DNA from: Prunella strophiata
Taxonomy: Eukaryota; Chordata; Aves; Passeriformes; Prunellidae
Assembly: GCA_036583965.1 (NCBI GenBank)
Contig: JAZBQD010000030.1
Span: forward strand, 52,391,551-52,455,550
Direction: 5' to 3'
DNA length: 64,000 nucleotides
Below, piece after piece: positions 47,125-58,064 of the stretch. The notes under the pieces are model-generated. The model made no database searches, was not told the origin of the DNA, and saw only the letters and a program-made list of their open reading frames with translations. The stretch's first letter is position 1, and every line of letters starts with the position of its first letter. Made by a program: the position numbers and the translations under genes.

Positions 47125-49602
47125 TCCCCTGTGCTAAATCAGCAAAAATGCTGAGCTGTAAGGAGCAAGACTAAATCCAGGTATCTAAGTAGGGTTTTCA
47201 CCTTCAGTTTGAGCTTTGAGAGGGCAGTGAGCTGTGCCAACCTAACCTTCCTGTCCTAAGGCTGCTTGAGATAGTACAGGCAGATGAAACCCCTAAATAG
47301 AGTGAGAGAGGAAAATGTAAGAATCAAAATGGAAGTGTTTCACAATTTCTGCTTTCTGAAGCATGTAGGCATACTAAAAAGGAAATCTAAAGTCTGTACT
47401 CTGTCCAGAATGAAGTCACTATAAAATACTAACAAAAGTGTCTTATCATCACCAAATGTTGATTTGTCCACTCCACATTTTCTTATCTTTATCCCTTGTT
47501 AATTTTGAAGTTATTTTCCATATTTTCTGAAATTTCTGTGCATTATCTGCAACTGAATTTCATAGCAATTAACTCCTCAGGACCTATCAATTGTGTAAGG
47601 GAAGCTTGAGAAATAAACTCAGGGCATTCCTGAAGATGAACATTGAACAGCTAATGATTAATCATAATATGCACAATAATGAGGATGGGGATGGCCATTT
47701 GAAGATTAACATATGACAAATGATAATGTAAATATTCTTCACTCAGCCTTTTTGCTTTTTGTCTTGACACTTGTTTTGCTTCTTGGAATGTTAATATTGA
47801 GAAAGAATTAACTAACAGTTTAAATTACAACTCCATCAGTGCAAAAGAATTGTGTTCCTGCAATTTGGATATGAAAAAGATAAAAATCCTAGCTAGTTAT
47901 TTTAAAATATTTCAAGTAAAATAGTAAGCAGGTATTAAATCAAACACTCCAGTAGTGATTGATGCTATGTTATCCAGGCTCAAAGAGATTTTTCTTCCTG
48001 GGATGAAATGAGCACTGCAGTGTGGTGTTGCTGAAATGAGGGCTGGCTACAGTTCCTTCAGCACTGCTGATTCCATCTGAGTTTAGCTTTCAGCTTCCCA
48101 AATAACTTGTGCAATCTCAGCTCCCACAAGGGATTAACCTGCCACTTCACAGCTCAACATCTTGCTTGGAGCTGGCTCTTAGCATGAAACCCACAGCCCT
48201 ACACGAGCAGTGATGTTCCTCATACCTGCACAAACCTGCCAGAGCTCACTCAACCCGACATCTTAGGACCTGGCATGACCCATCACATCATTTCAGGAAT
48301 CCATGTTTTTCCATAAGACTAGAGCTCTGCCCATCATCTCTCTTTCTGCAGCAGGCCACAGCAGTGCCCTTTGGGGACAGCTGTGTGGCACCTTGCAGCC
48401 AACATGTCACATCCCAGGCTACCATGTTGGTCCAAAACTGGCTGCCCCAGAGGGTTGGCCCTCTTTTCTGACACACTGGAGAGGACAAGACAGCACTGTA
48501 GATCCTTGGGGTGGAGGTTGCCAGCTCTGGGGCAATGCTCTAGCACATCCAAATAACTGTGATTGGGACAGGATGGGGGGATTGGCCAGGGGAACAAGCA
48601 AGGCAGTGCAGGGCAGTAGCTGCCACCCCAGCAAGTACTGAGTGTCTGCTGTAAACATCAGCCAGGTTCCTGTAAACATCACAGGATTTGCTCCCTGTGA
48701 TGGCAAAGGCTTTGGAAACCCTCCTCCAGCTTAAACCAGCTTTGCCCTCTTCAGCACAAGCCTAATGGGATTGTAAGAAGTTAAATCTCTGTGACTTTCT
48801 AAGACAGTGTAATTTTATACAGTCTTGCCCTCTTCTCCTCCTTTCTATACCACAGCCTTAAGATCAGACAGTTTTCTTTCATTTCAACTTGGGTTTACTC
48901 AAAAGAAAAACAATTACTCTCTAACCAGTTTAAACAATTGTAAAATAACCTGCTGTGACCAGGCAGAGAGAAAAAGTGTGAGGGAAAAATACCCTGCCTT
49001 CCCCTGCCAAGTCACCTTCCAAAGCAGTATCTGCTCCTCCAGCCGATTACAGGTGTCAGGCTGCCTCAGGATCTCTTGGTGGTTTCATAGTGATCCATCA
49101 AGGAAACACATTACACAACTCTGAGCTGATAGGTTTATCCAGGCAGCTGAGAGATACATGCATGCAGAGACACAGCCCAGGACATGGCCCCCTTCTGACA
49201 GCAGGGTGACTTTGCTGGGGACCTGGGATGGGCTTCCATATCCTGCCTGGTGACCTGGGCAGTTGGAGCCATTGCCTGGGCAGAGACACCAGTGCTCATA
49301 GAGAGAAAAGTTGAGAGGAGAAGGTAATGCTTTCTAGGGCAGCATCTGAAGAAGATTGTTAATCCATGGCAGTGTGGAAACCTGGAGAAGATCCTTTTCT
49401 TTTGGATAAACCACAAGTTCTCAGCTTATTGAAGATAAGAGATAGTTACCAAATTAGGGTAAACCGGTGTGATTTTTGTATTATTTCAGTTTTTGTCACC
49501 CAAAGAAGAGCTGCAAACAAACCATAGCTTCTCCTGCCTTCTATCCCAGACATGCTGGTGCTTGCTGTGCACCAGAAACAAGACCTCTTCCCAATGTCTT
49601 CC
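47125..49602. other. intergenic, nothing firm
   Basis: No gene recognised. The AT-rich block at 47470-47800 has the look of conserved noncoding DNA (see findings). Confidence 0.45.
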
Positions 49603-49752
49603 CTGAGATTAGCTCAGCTGGTTGAAGCATGGCACTAATAACTCCAAGGCTGTGGGTTTGACCCAAGTGATGGGACACTCTCTGAAGAGCTGGACTCGAT
49701 GATCCTTGTGAGCCCCTTCCAGCTCAGAATATTCTGTGATTCTGTGACTCTG
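49603..49752 (+). mobile_element. tRNA-Ile-derived SINE with CR1-like tail
   Basis: The head (TTAGCTCAGCTGGTTGAAGC, ACTAATAAC, CCAAGG, GTGGGTTTGACCC) follows tRNA-Ile with anticodon AAT, including A and B box promoters. It then changes into 'tggactcgatgatccttgtg' and ends ATTCTGTGATTCTGTGACT, a CR1 3' end. This composite matches the songbird SINE class named TguSINE1, as I recall it. The acceptor stem is not preserved, so it is not a working tRNA. Confidence 0.9.
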
Positions 49753-52700
49753 CTGTGTCTGTCACCAGGAGACCCTTGGGCACTTTGGTGTATAACTAAG
49801 CGAGCGTCGCCGCTCCTTTCACCTTTCCATTCTGTGTTGCAACAAGAGCCACGGAGAATTTTAAGAGGATGACTTGCATCCCTCAGCAATTTCCAAGGAC
49901 ACTTGTCTTTCAAATAATGGATTTGTGATTCATGGCAAATAATTCCATGGTTTATGTGTGCTTTTCTGCTGGGTCAAGGATATTTAAAAAGTCTTTGACC
50001 CCAGAGTGTGTGAGTCCATGTTAAGAAGCTGAAGGTGATGGGTGCAGCTCATACCACCCATGCTCCTTGCTCAGGCAGGCTAGCAGTGGCTAAGAGAGAC
50101 CATTTAATCTTAAATCTTCCTACTTTCTCCCCAGTTTAAATCAATACCAAAAGCAGAGGGGATACTCTTGTGATTTGGCTTAAATCTGCTTCTGATCTGG
50201 GTAAGCTGAGATCAGGCGTTTTTATGCCAAAGCATCTGATTTGTTACATATAGCCCCCATCATTGCAAGGAGAAGTTGGAGAAAGAAAGGTACACAAGGG
50301 AAAAGCAACAATCCAGTAGTGACAAAGCCATTCCTGCATTTCCTGAGGAAAATTGCTGTGGGGATCCATCAGAGTGGTCCAAAAAAAGCCCCATGCCAGC
50401 CAAACTCACCATGAAGAGACCCAAGTGCAACTAAACTGGCTGCTCATGCCCTTTACAAATGCCTGGTATATCTAAAGACAAAAGAAGGTGTTTGGAAAAT
50501 TAATTACTTATTCCCTAATTGGGTTCTTTGCACTTCCCTGTGTTGGCTCCCTGCTCCTTGAGAAGCAATTTGTAGGACCAGGGCATGAGTTTGCTGAATC
50601 CTGCAAAAAAACCCCACTGTAGATGAGAATGGTGAATGTGTGGGGTCTGCCAAGGTGACAAAAAAGGGTCCCTAGAGTCACCAAGTTCACAGCAGATGCA
50701 GGAGCAGAGCAGACACTGTGCCTTCAGAGACAAACTGTAATTAAACCCATGGGGCAGCGTTCAGAAAGGGACTGACACAGCATTACCCATTATTTTGAAG
50801 GGTAAGTAGGAAGAGAAAGGTGGCAGCCAATTTAGGTCTCAAGCAGTCCAACTTGTGGCCCCTGCTTCCTTAGCAGCAGGAACTGTGGTTCTTCTCCCCA
50901 TTTTTTAGCTTCTCACAGGTGAGGTAAAAAGCTGTTCCTTGGGCCATGGGCATGGCTGGCACTTTGAAAAATCACTGCTGCAATAGACTGGTTTGGACCT
51001 GTGCTTGTGACAGTTACCCAGGTTGCTGCTGGTGTTTCACTGCCCATCACGGTGGCATCTTTCATCACCATGCTTTCATCACTGCCCTTTGCAGAGGTCT
51101 CCTGCCAATCTGCCAGAAATGCAACCTGGGCAGCAATTAAGGACACTTGATGAGAAGCATCTGCCCTCTAATTCATTGTTTCTCTTCTTGGCACCCTTTT
51201 GCAGAGCAAACTGAAATACAGATGCTAAATAATACTCACTATGAGGGATCTATTACTTTTTTAATGCTATAAGTAACATCCAAAAACTATAGCTCCAAAT
51301 AACATATATATTGTCAAATATGTCTAAGAGGTGAAGTTTTATTAGCTGCATTTGTTGTCCTGCTTTGCATTTCTACTAGATTTTAAAAATGCAATCATGT
51401 TTTACTCGGGTTCCTACCAATACAGGTTTCTAATGATCTGCACAGAAATCTTAAAGTTTCTGCCTTAACTGGTAAATGTAAAAGGAAGATGAAGAGTGAG
51501 TTGTCTTCTTTCTTCCTCATAATCTGCAGGGATTTTCCCTCCAGGACCCAAATGTTATCTCCCAGTATTTGATACCACTCAAAAATATAACTGTAATTAT
51601 TAGCAAACCACCACCAGCACCTAGTGAGAGTCTGAACAGAACCCCAAATATGTTATCTACGAAACCAGGTATTTACATCTGACTGCATCTCAGTCTTCTG
51701 ATATTCTGTAGTAAGCAAAAGATGCTTATTCTGGCACTTTCCCCAAAGCAACCTACCAGGTTTCTGATATTACAGCCATCAGTCAATGCAGGTTGAGCAT
51801 ATTTGCAGCAGAGACCCCCTGCACTGCTGTCATGGCTGTAAGATTAAATTAAAAAGCACGGTTATCTTTTGTAGCCTGGAGCACTGTTATCTCTTCAAAC
51901 ACAAGGAAGCTCTATTCCTTTTACACTGACAGCAATGCCAGAGACTCACCAAGTATTCTCTATGCAACACTTTAAAAAAATTAAAATCTGTGGCACTGAG
52001 ATAATTATCTGAACTCTCATTTATTATGTGGAAGAAATCTGCCAGGAATTTTGGTAGATCTGGCAATGATTTTCTGTCAGGGAAGGAATTCCCCATAGCC
52101 AGCAGGGAGGCTTTCAGTTTCTCATCCACTTGGCCTCCCTCTTGTTTTAATATGAGCTTGCTGAGTGCTGACAAGGGACATGGTGATGTGCAGCTCAGCA
52201 TTTCATAGAGCGAGCAGCGCTCCCGCCGAGGGGCAGGAGGGAGCACTTGGGTCTGCCAAGGGGGTTTCTGAGGGCATCCACCCAGCAATTCCCCCAAACA
52301 GAGTCCCCTGTCACTACCATTTTTCAAAGTGAATGAAGGAGGCTTTCAGGGTTTTGGGGTTTACCGCTGTTGTTTTCCCTCAGTGCTTGTATTTACCTTG
52401 GCAGCTGGGGAAATACTTGATCCATGTTGCTGAAGGTTTGCTGGAGGGTTTCTGGGAGGCTCTGGTGGTTTCTTATTTAGCAGCTAGCTGAGGGCAGGAA
52501 AAACAGCCTGGGAAAAGAAAAAAGACCACCACAAACACCTCTGTCCCTTTTTCTCTTTTCCCATGGATCAGTTCTCTGACCTGACTTGACAAGCCTGCCA
52601 AACACCCATACCAGCACGAGGCAGGGGCCTCAGGGAGCAGAACCAGCCCTTGTGCCTGGGGCTGGCAGCACTCCTCTCCTCACCTAAAACAATTGGTGTA

Positions 52701-53111
52701 AAATACCAGTTTCAGCTAAATTTTCGTAGCCACACCAGGCTGGCTGACACCCAGTTCAGCTGAGCCAGATTTTACATCAACTGTGTGGAATCATCCTAAA
52801 ACTATCTGAAAACAATTGCTTACAAAAGGCTCCCTCCCTATCAGATAGTCACACCACATTTTATTTTTTCCTCTGCTATTTTGGTCACGTATGTTTTTTA
52901 GCTTGATTAGAGATTGCCCACTCTATACTGCTTGAGGTTGCACTTTTAATCAATGCTTGTGACGACATGCAGTGAGTAGGAACTACAGCACTCCTTATTA
53001 GTTTCATTTTGCCCTTTCTCCTCTCGCTCCTATCCTTCCACTCAGCTACAGATGTCCTAGCTCAGAGAAAGACTCTCCGCCCCGTACTCAATCCCGAGCT
53101 ATCATGCTCGA
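49753..53111. other. intergenic, one unassigned open frame
   Basis: No repeat recognised. The minus-strand frame 52327-51887 (146 codons) has a protein-like amphipathic middle part, but no family resemblance, splice support or promoter that I can see; treated as noncoding. Confidence 0.4.
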
Positions 53112-53296
53112 ATCCTCTGCTCCTCTCTCTCCGCGCCTCTCCTCTCCTCTCTCTCTCCTCCTCTCCTCTCCTCTCCTCTCCTCTCTCCTCGTCCTCTCCT
53201 CCTCATCCTCTCGCCTCTCCTCTCCTCTCCTCTCCTCCTCTCCTCTCTCTCCTCTCTCTCCTCTCCTCTCCTCTCCTCTCCTCTCCTCTCCTCTCC
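53112..53296. repeat. polypyrimidine (TCCTC)n-type microsatellite
   Basis: About 185 bases nearly pure C/T on the plus strand, built of CTCCT/CTCTC units with a few G or A interruptions. Confidence 0.95.
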
Positions 53297-54089
53297 ATTA
53301 TTTTCCTGCCTTTTCTTGCCTCCGCCTGCTTTTTCTTTTGCATTGACTTTCATTCCTTGCTTGCTCCTTACTTCTCCCCTTTCCTTGCACTGCTGAAGAA
53401 AGCTTAAAAATCCCTCCTGGGCTCACCCTGAAGACAAAGCCAAACTCAGGGCTGGCTTTGCTCAATCCCCACTGCTGGAAAACAGCAGCTGGTGAATCTG
53501 TTTTACCAGTGGGTTGGATGTGCCTGCCCAGGATGACAGCATCCATTGGTGGATGCTGGAGACAGGAAAGGCAATAATCTGCAGTGATGTGTCCCCTGCC
53601 AAGCTTGGAGTTAATGGGCCCCAATCTCCTCCAGCAGGGGCCTGGCAAGTCCAGTGCAGCACCTGGCATTGCCCCATCCTGGCCAGTGAGCCATGAGGCT
53701 TCAGTCACCTCATCCAAGTCCCATGAGATGCTTGGGATGCCCTTGTTCCAGCTGGCCTGTGAGAGTCCAGCGAGGGTCTGAGGACACTTGCCTTTAAGCA
53801 AGCTCGCTCGCAGCTGGCGAGATGTCATCGTAGCCAGTAGTTGTCATCACCCGCTCTGCTGGTTGTGATAATAAAAAGAGACAATTTAGAGTTGTACAGC
53901 TCCAACTGGGAGCTGCTTCCCAGCTGTGTGTGCTTCTCAGCCATGCCACAGCTTTGCTCTGGGTTGAGCAGAGCTTGAAGTGCCTCAGCCTGTGCAACAT
54001 GAAAAGCTCCTGTCTGGAGCTCTGCAGGCTCCTCACTGCTCCCTGCCATGCTGCTGGGATCTCTGGGACCCCCATGCAACCCAGTGTTG
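53297..54089. other. intergenic, nothing recognised
   Basis: Open frames exist on both strands but none is recognisable. Confidence 0.4.
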
Positions 54090-54210
54090 GTTTTGTCTTA
54101 TTGCCACAGCCCTGCACCTGCCAGCCCTGTTATGACAGTCTGCTGTGAAAAATAATGGCCACCAGCATGAGAATCACCTTCCTTTTTCCATCTCTCTTCC
54201 TATTCCCTGG
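54090..54210 (+). repeat. dispersed repeat copy A (inverted partner at 57943)
   Basis: From GTTTTGTCTTATTGCCAC to CTCTCTTCCTATTCCCTG this matches the reverse complement of 57943-58064 over about 120 bases, with point differences and small gaps. The class of element is unknown to me; a retroviral origin is possible. Confidence 0.8.
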
Positions 54211-54247
54211 GCTCTTGCTCTTAGCTTACATTAGAGAACACAACAAA

Positions 54248-54329
54248 ATCATAGAATCATATAATCATTTTTAGAATCATAAAATCATTTAGATTGGAAA
54301 AGACTTCTAAGATCATTGAGTCCAACCAG
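54248..54329 (-). mobile_element. short CR1 LINE 3' end
   Basis: ATCATAGAATCATATAATC and AGATTGGAAAAGACTTCTAA then GAGTCCAACC are the reverse complement of a CR1 3' end. Only about 80 bases remain, inserted just after dispersed repeat copy A. Confidence 0.9.
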
Positions 54330-56577
54330 CCAGTAAGTTTGAGTGAATCAAAACACTCCCCCAAACCCCTATATACTTACCATGGGAAATTTGTCTGCAG
54401 AGAGGTGACAGATGTCAGCAGAAGAGGATGCTTAGGGGAGGACTCTCCTCTGAAGACCTCCTGTACCTTCTCCTCCCAGCTGATCATGGGGGTGAGCTCT
54501 CCTTTCCCTTCTGTTTCTCTCCTTTCATTTTTTTACCTTTTCCAAAGAGTAGCTGTTATCTCTGAAGTCAATGCACGTCGCAGCTACAGACCCTGTGAAT
54601 AAAGCTCTGTGTGGGTCCAGCTGTCTCAACATCCTCCACACAACAACCTGGGTGAGACTGCCAGCAGCTGAATACCAGCCAGCAGGTGAGCACCAGTGGT
54701 AAATGGTGCCCAGCTTCCCGAGGGACTCTGTGCCTGCCAGCTCCTGGCATTCCTGCATAGGGATCACACAGGAGGCAGGCTCCAGAAGTGATGCAGAGTT
54801 GGGCAGCCAAGAGAGAAAGTCCATGCATTACCTGGTGTCCTGCAGGGAGAGATTAATCCAGTCACAGTCCTGCTGGAACAGCCTCAAAGGACTAAATGAA
54901 GGTCCCTCAGAACGGCAAAAAGCCATTCTTTACTCAGAGTGAGTAAAGAAGCTTATTGTGTAGTTGGTTCTTCCTTCATCGCATGTTATTCTTATAATTA
55001 GAATATAAGATTTCTATTCTTAACCAAAACAACTCACAAGGCTTCCCATTTTGATTAACTGCTTCAGTTCAAAGGGGGAACATATGGTCATCCAAAATTA
55101 AGCTAGAATATATTTTTCTCTCTTTCTCCTCTTCCATGACACCGTTCCAGTGGTTCTTCACTGGGAAGAGTGATGCCTTATGGGTTCCTGGTGCACGTAC
55201 ATCACATCAGTTAGAAAGCCATTCAAAGGGGTGAATGCAGATCTGGTTTAAAAACTGACAATATAAAAATGTCACTCTCCCACTTGACACATCTGACCAA
55301 GCAGAGCATATCTTCATGTGCACTTGGAAAATTGCTGTTTACTTTCATGACTGAAATGAAGCCCTCACCCCACAAGTACACACTGTTACGCTTAGCTTTA
55401 TGCATACGTGGCATCTGGTTTATTCAGTCAAAATAGCTGTGCACATTGTTATTTTCAGTCTTTGAGAAGCTATTGCCATGGGGACTGAAGATCCAAATAG
55501 ATCCTGAGATCAGATCACAGGAGGTTTTAAAATAAAATTGCCACTTTTGTCAATAATCATGTGAAACCAGCTTTGATGTGTAAGCACAGAGACTCACCAC
55601 CTTGGTGACTCCTTACAAATCAGTTACTGGAACTAGAAGGATATTCTATATTGTTCATAGCAGCCTGGTACCAACAGTATCTACAGGATTTAAATATACA
55701 GAATGTCTCCTCAAAGGCAAAGGAGATGGCAGTAGCCAGCTGTAGAGGGTCTGTGTTGGTACCATAACCATAACTCCAGCTGAATTTTTTCCATCAAGGA
55801 ACATGAAGGCAAGGTCTTGTTCCAGATTCACATAGAACTGCACTTGTGACTTTCTTATCTTAGCAGGAAGACAAGCTATTACACAGAGAGAGAGAATATA
55901 TATATACATAAAACTATGTATAAAAAAAATATATAAACATATATGTATTAACTTATAGTGGAGCAGAAACTAAAACTTGTTTTGCAGAAGCAGAAGTCAC
56001 TGGAATCTGCCTCTACTTCTGTGTAATCTCTGCAGTGTAGCAATCTCAAGCTGTGCTATCAGCTCTGGTAAATGAAGCGATGTCAGGGCAGGTTAATACT
56101 TGGATATGAGAACGTGAAAGAAAATCCGCCTTTCCAAGGATGCTGTAATCAGAGCTGCATTAACCAGGGACAGAAACAGCCTGCTCTGCCTGGGTGCAGG
56201 CAGGCACTGGTTGCACAACATGCACACAGTGTGCAAATGTGTGTTGTGTTGCTGGGATTAAGGGAGGGGGGTTTGGGGGTGGGGTGGAACCAGAAGCCCC
56301 CCAGATCCACTTCAGTAAATCTTTGCCTTTTTTGTCATAATTATTGTCATTAAATTGCCTTGGCTTACACACAAAAAAATTCTTAGTCTGAGTTAGTGAA
56401 ATCAGATCAAATCCAAGTGAAGGCTTTGGTGTCACTGCAATTCCACTTTTGAGATACTTCTGCCTTTTTCTGCAGTGTAGATGTAAGTCCTTCAACTCTC
56501 AGCAATGGTGTTTAGGGGAAAGAGTGTACTGCTAACAGGTACCAAAATCTGAAGCAGGTCATTATGCTTTGTGATGG
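54330..56577. other. intergenic; possible old LTR remnant in first part
   Basis: AATAAAGCTCTGTGTGGGTC at 54598-54617 looks like an LTR polyadenylation region, but I see no matching LTR ends. AT-rich simple sequence lies at 55888-55945. No gene recognised. Confidence 0.3.
56254..56284 (+). other. G-quadruplex-forming motif
   Basis: Five G runs of three or more within 31 bases (GGGATTAAGGGAGGGGGG, then TTTGGGGGTGGGG) with loops of seven bases or fewer meet the usual G4 pattern. Confidence 0.6.
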
Positions 56578-56967
56578 TGTGGTGGGTTGACCCTGGCTGG
56601 ACCCCCCAGTGCTCACCAAGTCACTTTATTACTCTCCCTTCTCAGCAGGATATGGGGGAAAAAACAGAACAAATGCTCATGGGTTGAATTAAGGACAAGG
56701 AAGGATCACTCACCAATTACTGTTGTGGGCAAACCAGACTCAACTCAGAGAAATTAATTTATTGCAAATCAAATCAGAGCAGAGTAATGAGAAATAAAAC
56801 CAAATCTTTAAACACCTTCTGCCTGCCCTGCCCTTGTCTGTTGGGTCCATCTTGGAGCTGGCTGGCATTGGCTCTGTAGGACACAGGGGAAGCTTCTGGC
56901 AGCTTCTCACAGCAGCCACCCCTGTAGCCCCCCTGCTGCCGAAATCTTGCCATGGAAGCCCAGCACA
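56578..56967 (-). mobile_element. solo LTR copy 2, internally deleted, with target duplication
   Basis: On the minus strand it begins TGTGCTGGGCTTCCATGG at 56967 and ends with CAACCCACCACA at 56578. AATAAA lies at 56763-56758. The 5-bp sequence GATGG flanks both ends (56573-56577 and 56968-56972), a target-site duplication of the length expected for ERVL-type integrases. Compared with copy 1 it lacks about 600 bases of the inner repeat region. Confidence 0.85.
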
Positions 56968-56972
56968 GATGG

Positions 56973-57307
56973 TAATGTGCTGGCTCTTCACATCTGTGCT
57001 AGCTAAACACATCTGACTGTGGTTGATCAAACTACTCTCTCCTATCCCTGTGTCAGCTATTGTGTATCACTCATCACCTCTTCAAAGCATCAGTGTCCCA
57101 GCACCCTGGTGTTTAGGAAGCTGTCAGTATGGCTTCTCATTATCGTTCTGGAGCTGATGAAGGTCACCCCACTCACAGAGCTGCAAACCTGCAGACAGGT
57201 TATTTCAGAAGGGATCCTTCAGTGCCACCAAATCAGAGGCTACAGGAGAAAAGTCATCCTTTTCCCTCGTGCTGCCAAAATACATGACCTTGTCTGATAT
57301 GCAGGGC
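56973..57307. other. intergenic, nothing recognised
   Basis: Short unique-looking stretch between the LTR and a SINE/CR1 tail. Confidence 0.4.
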
Positions 57308-57372
57308 CAAGACTTGGACTTGATGATACCTGTGGGTCTGTTCCAACTCAGGATATTCCATGGTTCTATGAA
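57308..57372 (+). mobile_element. CR1 or SINE 3' tail remnant
   Basis: GACTTGGACTTGATGATACC and TTCCAACTCAGGATATTCCA then TGGTTCTATGA match the tail shared by the SINE at 49603 and the CR1 at 41250. The head is missing or too diverged to assign. Confidence 0.75.
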
Positions 57373-57942
57373 ACTTTTCATTGCTTGGGGTTGTCAGCAT
57401 AAGGGAGCTTGCAAGTTGAGATCTGACCTCGCAGCACTCCAGACACTTTATGTGTTCACTAAAATGAGGTTGGCCTGTCTGGATCCTCTTTGAGAGACCA
57501 ACCAGAGCCAACCAGAGCTTCTCCTGTGTTTAATGGTCGAACTGAAGCCCTGAGGTGGGTGTTGTCTGTGACAACAGAGCTACCATCCCTGCTGAACCTC
57601 ACCAACACCAGGGCTGGGCAGCACACCCAGCTCTGAACTGTCCACCTTGTGCACACACTGTGACCACACAGACATGTGCAACACCAGCACCCTGCTGCAA
57701 GTGATGCTGACAGTTGTTTCCATGGTCCCAGTGGCCACCTCCTCACAGATGGAGAGCAGTAACCTTCATCTGGCCCATGACTCTTGCAGGATGCAGTAGA
57801 GGGGCTTTGGGCAGCTGATGTAAGTCCCACAGCTCTCAAGACAGGCTTTCCCTCAACCACTGGGACATTTTCCACTTGCCACAGTTTCCACAGCTTGCAT
57901 GAAGACTTTGAGGAGTCCTACTGCCTAGAAGATGCAGTGAGA

Positions 57943-58064
57943 CAGGGAATAGGAAGAGAGATGTCAAAAGATAGTAATTCTCACACTGGTGGCCATCATG
58001 TCTCATGGGAGATGACCATCATAGCAGGGCTTGTAGGTGCAAGGCCATGACAATACGACAAAAC
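57943..58064 (-). repeat. dispersed repeat copy B (inverted partner of 54090)
   Basis: Reverse complement of copy A over about 120 bases. On the minus strand it lies at the end of an 84-codon open frame (58257-58003) whose last residues, PCTYKPCYDGHLP, resemble the copy A frame end PCTCQPCYDSLL. So a coding sequence may underlie the repeat. Confidence 0.8.

Noticed and set aside
49603..49676. A functional tRNA-Ile gene
   Set aside because: The acceptor stem does not pair, the T loop is altered, and the sequence continues into a CR1-like tail; it is a SINE.
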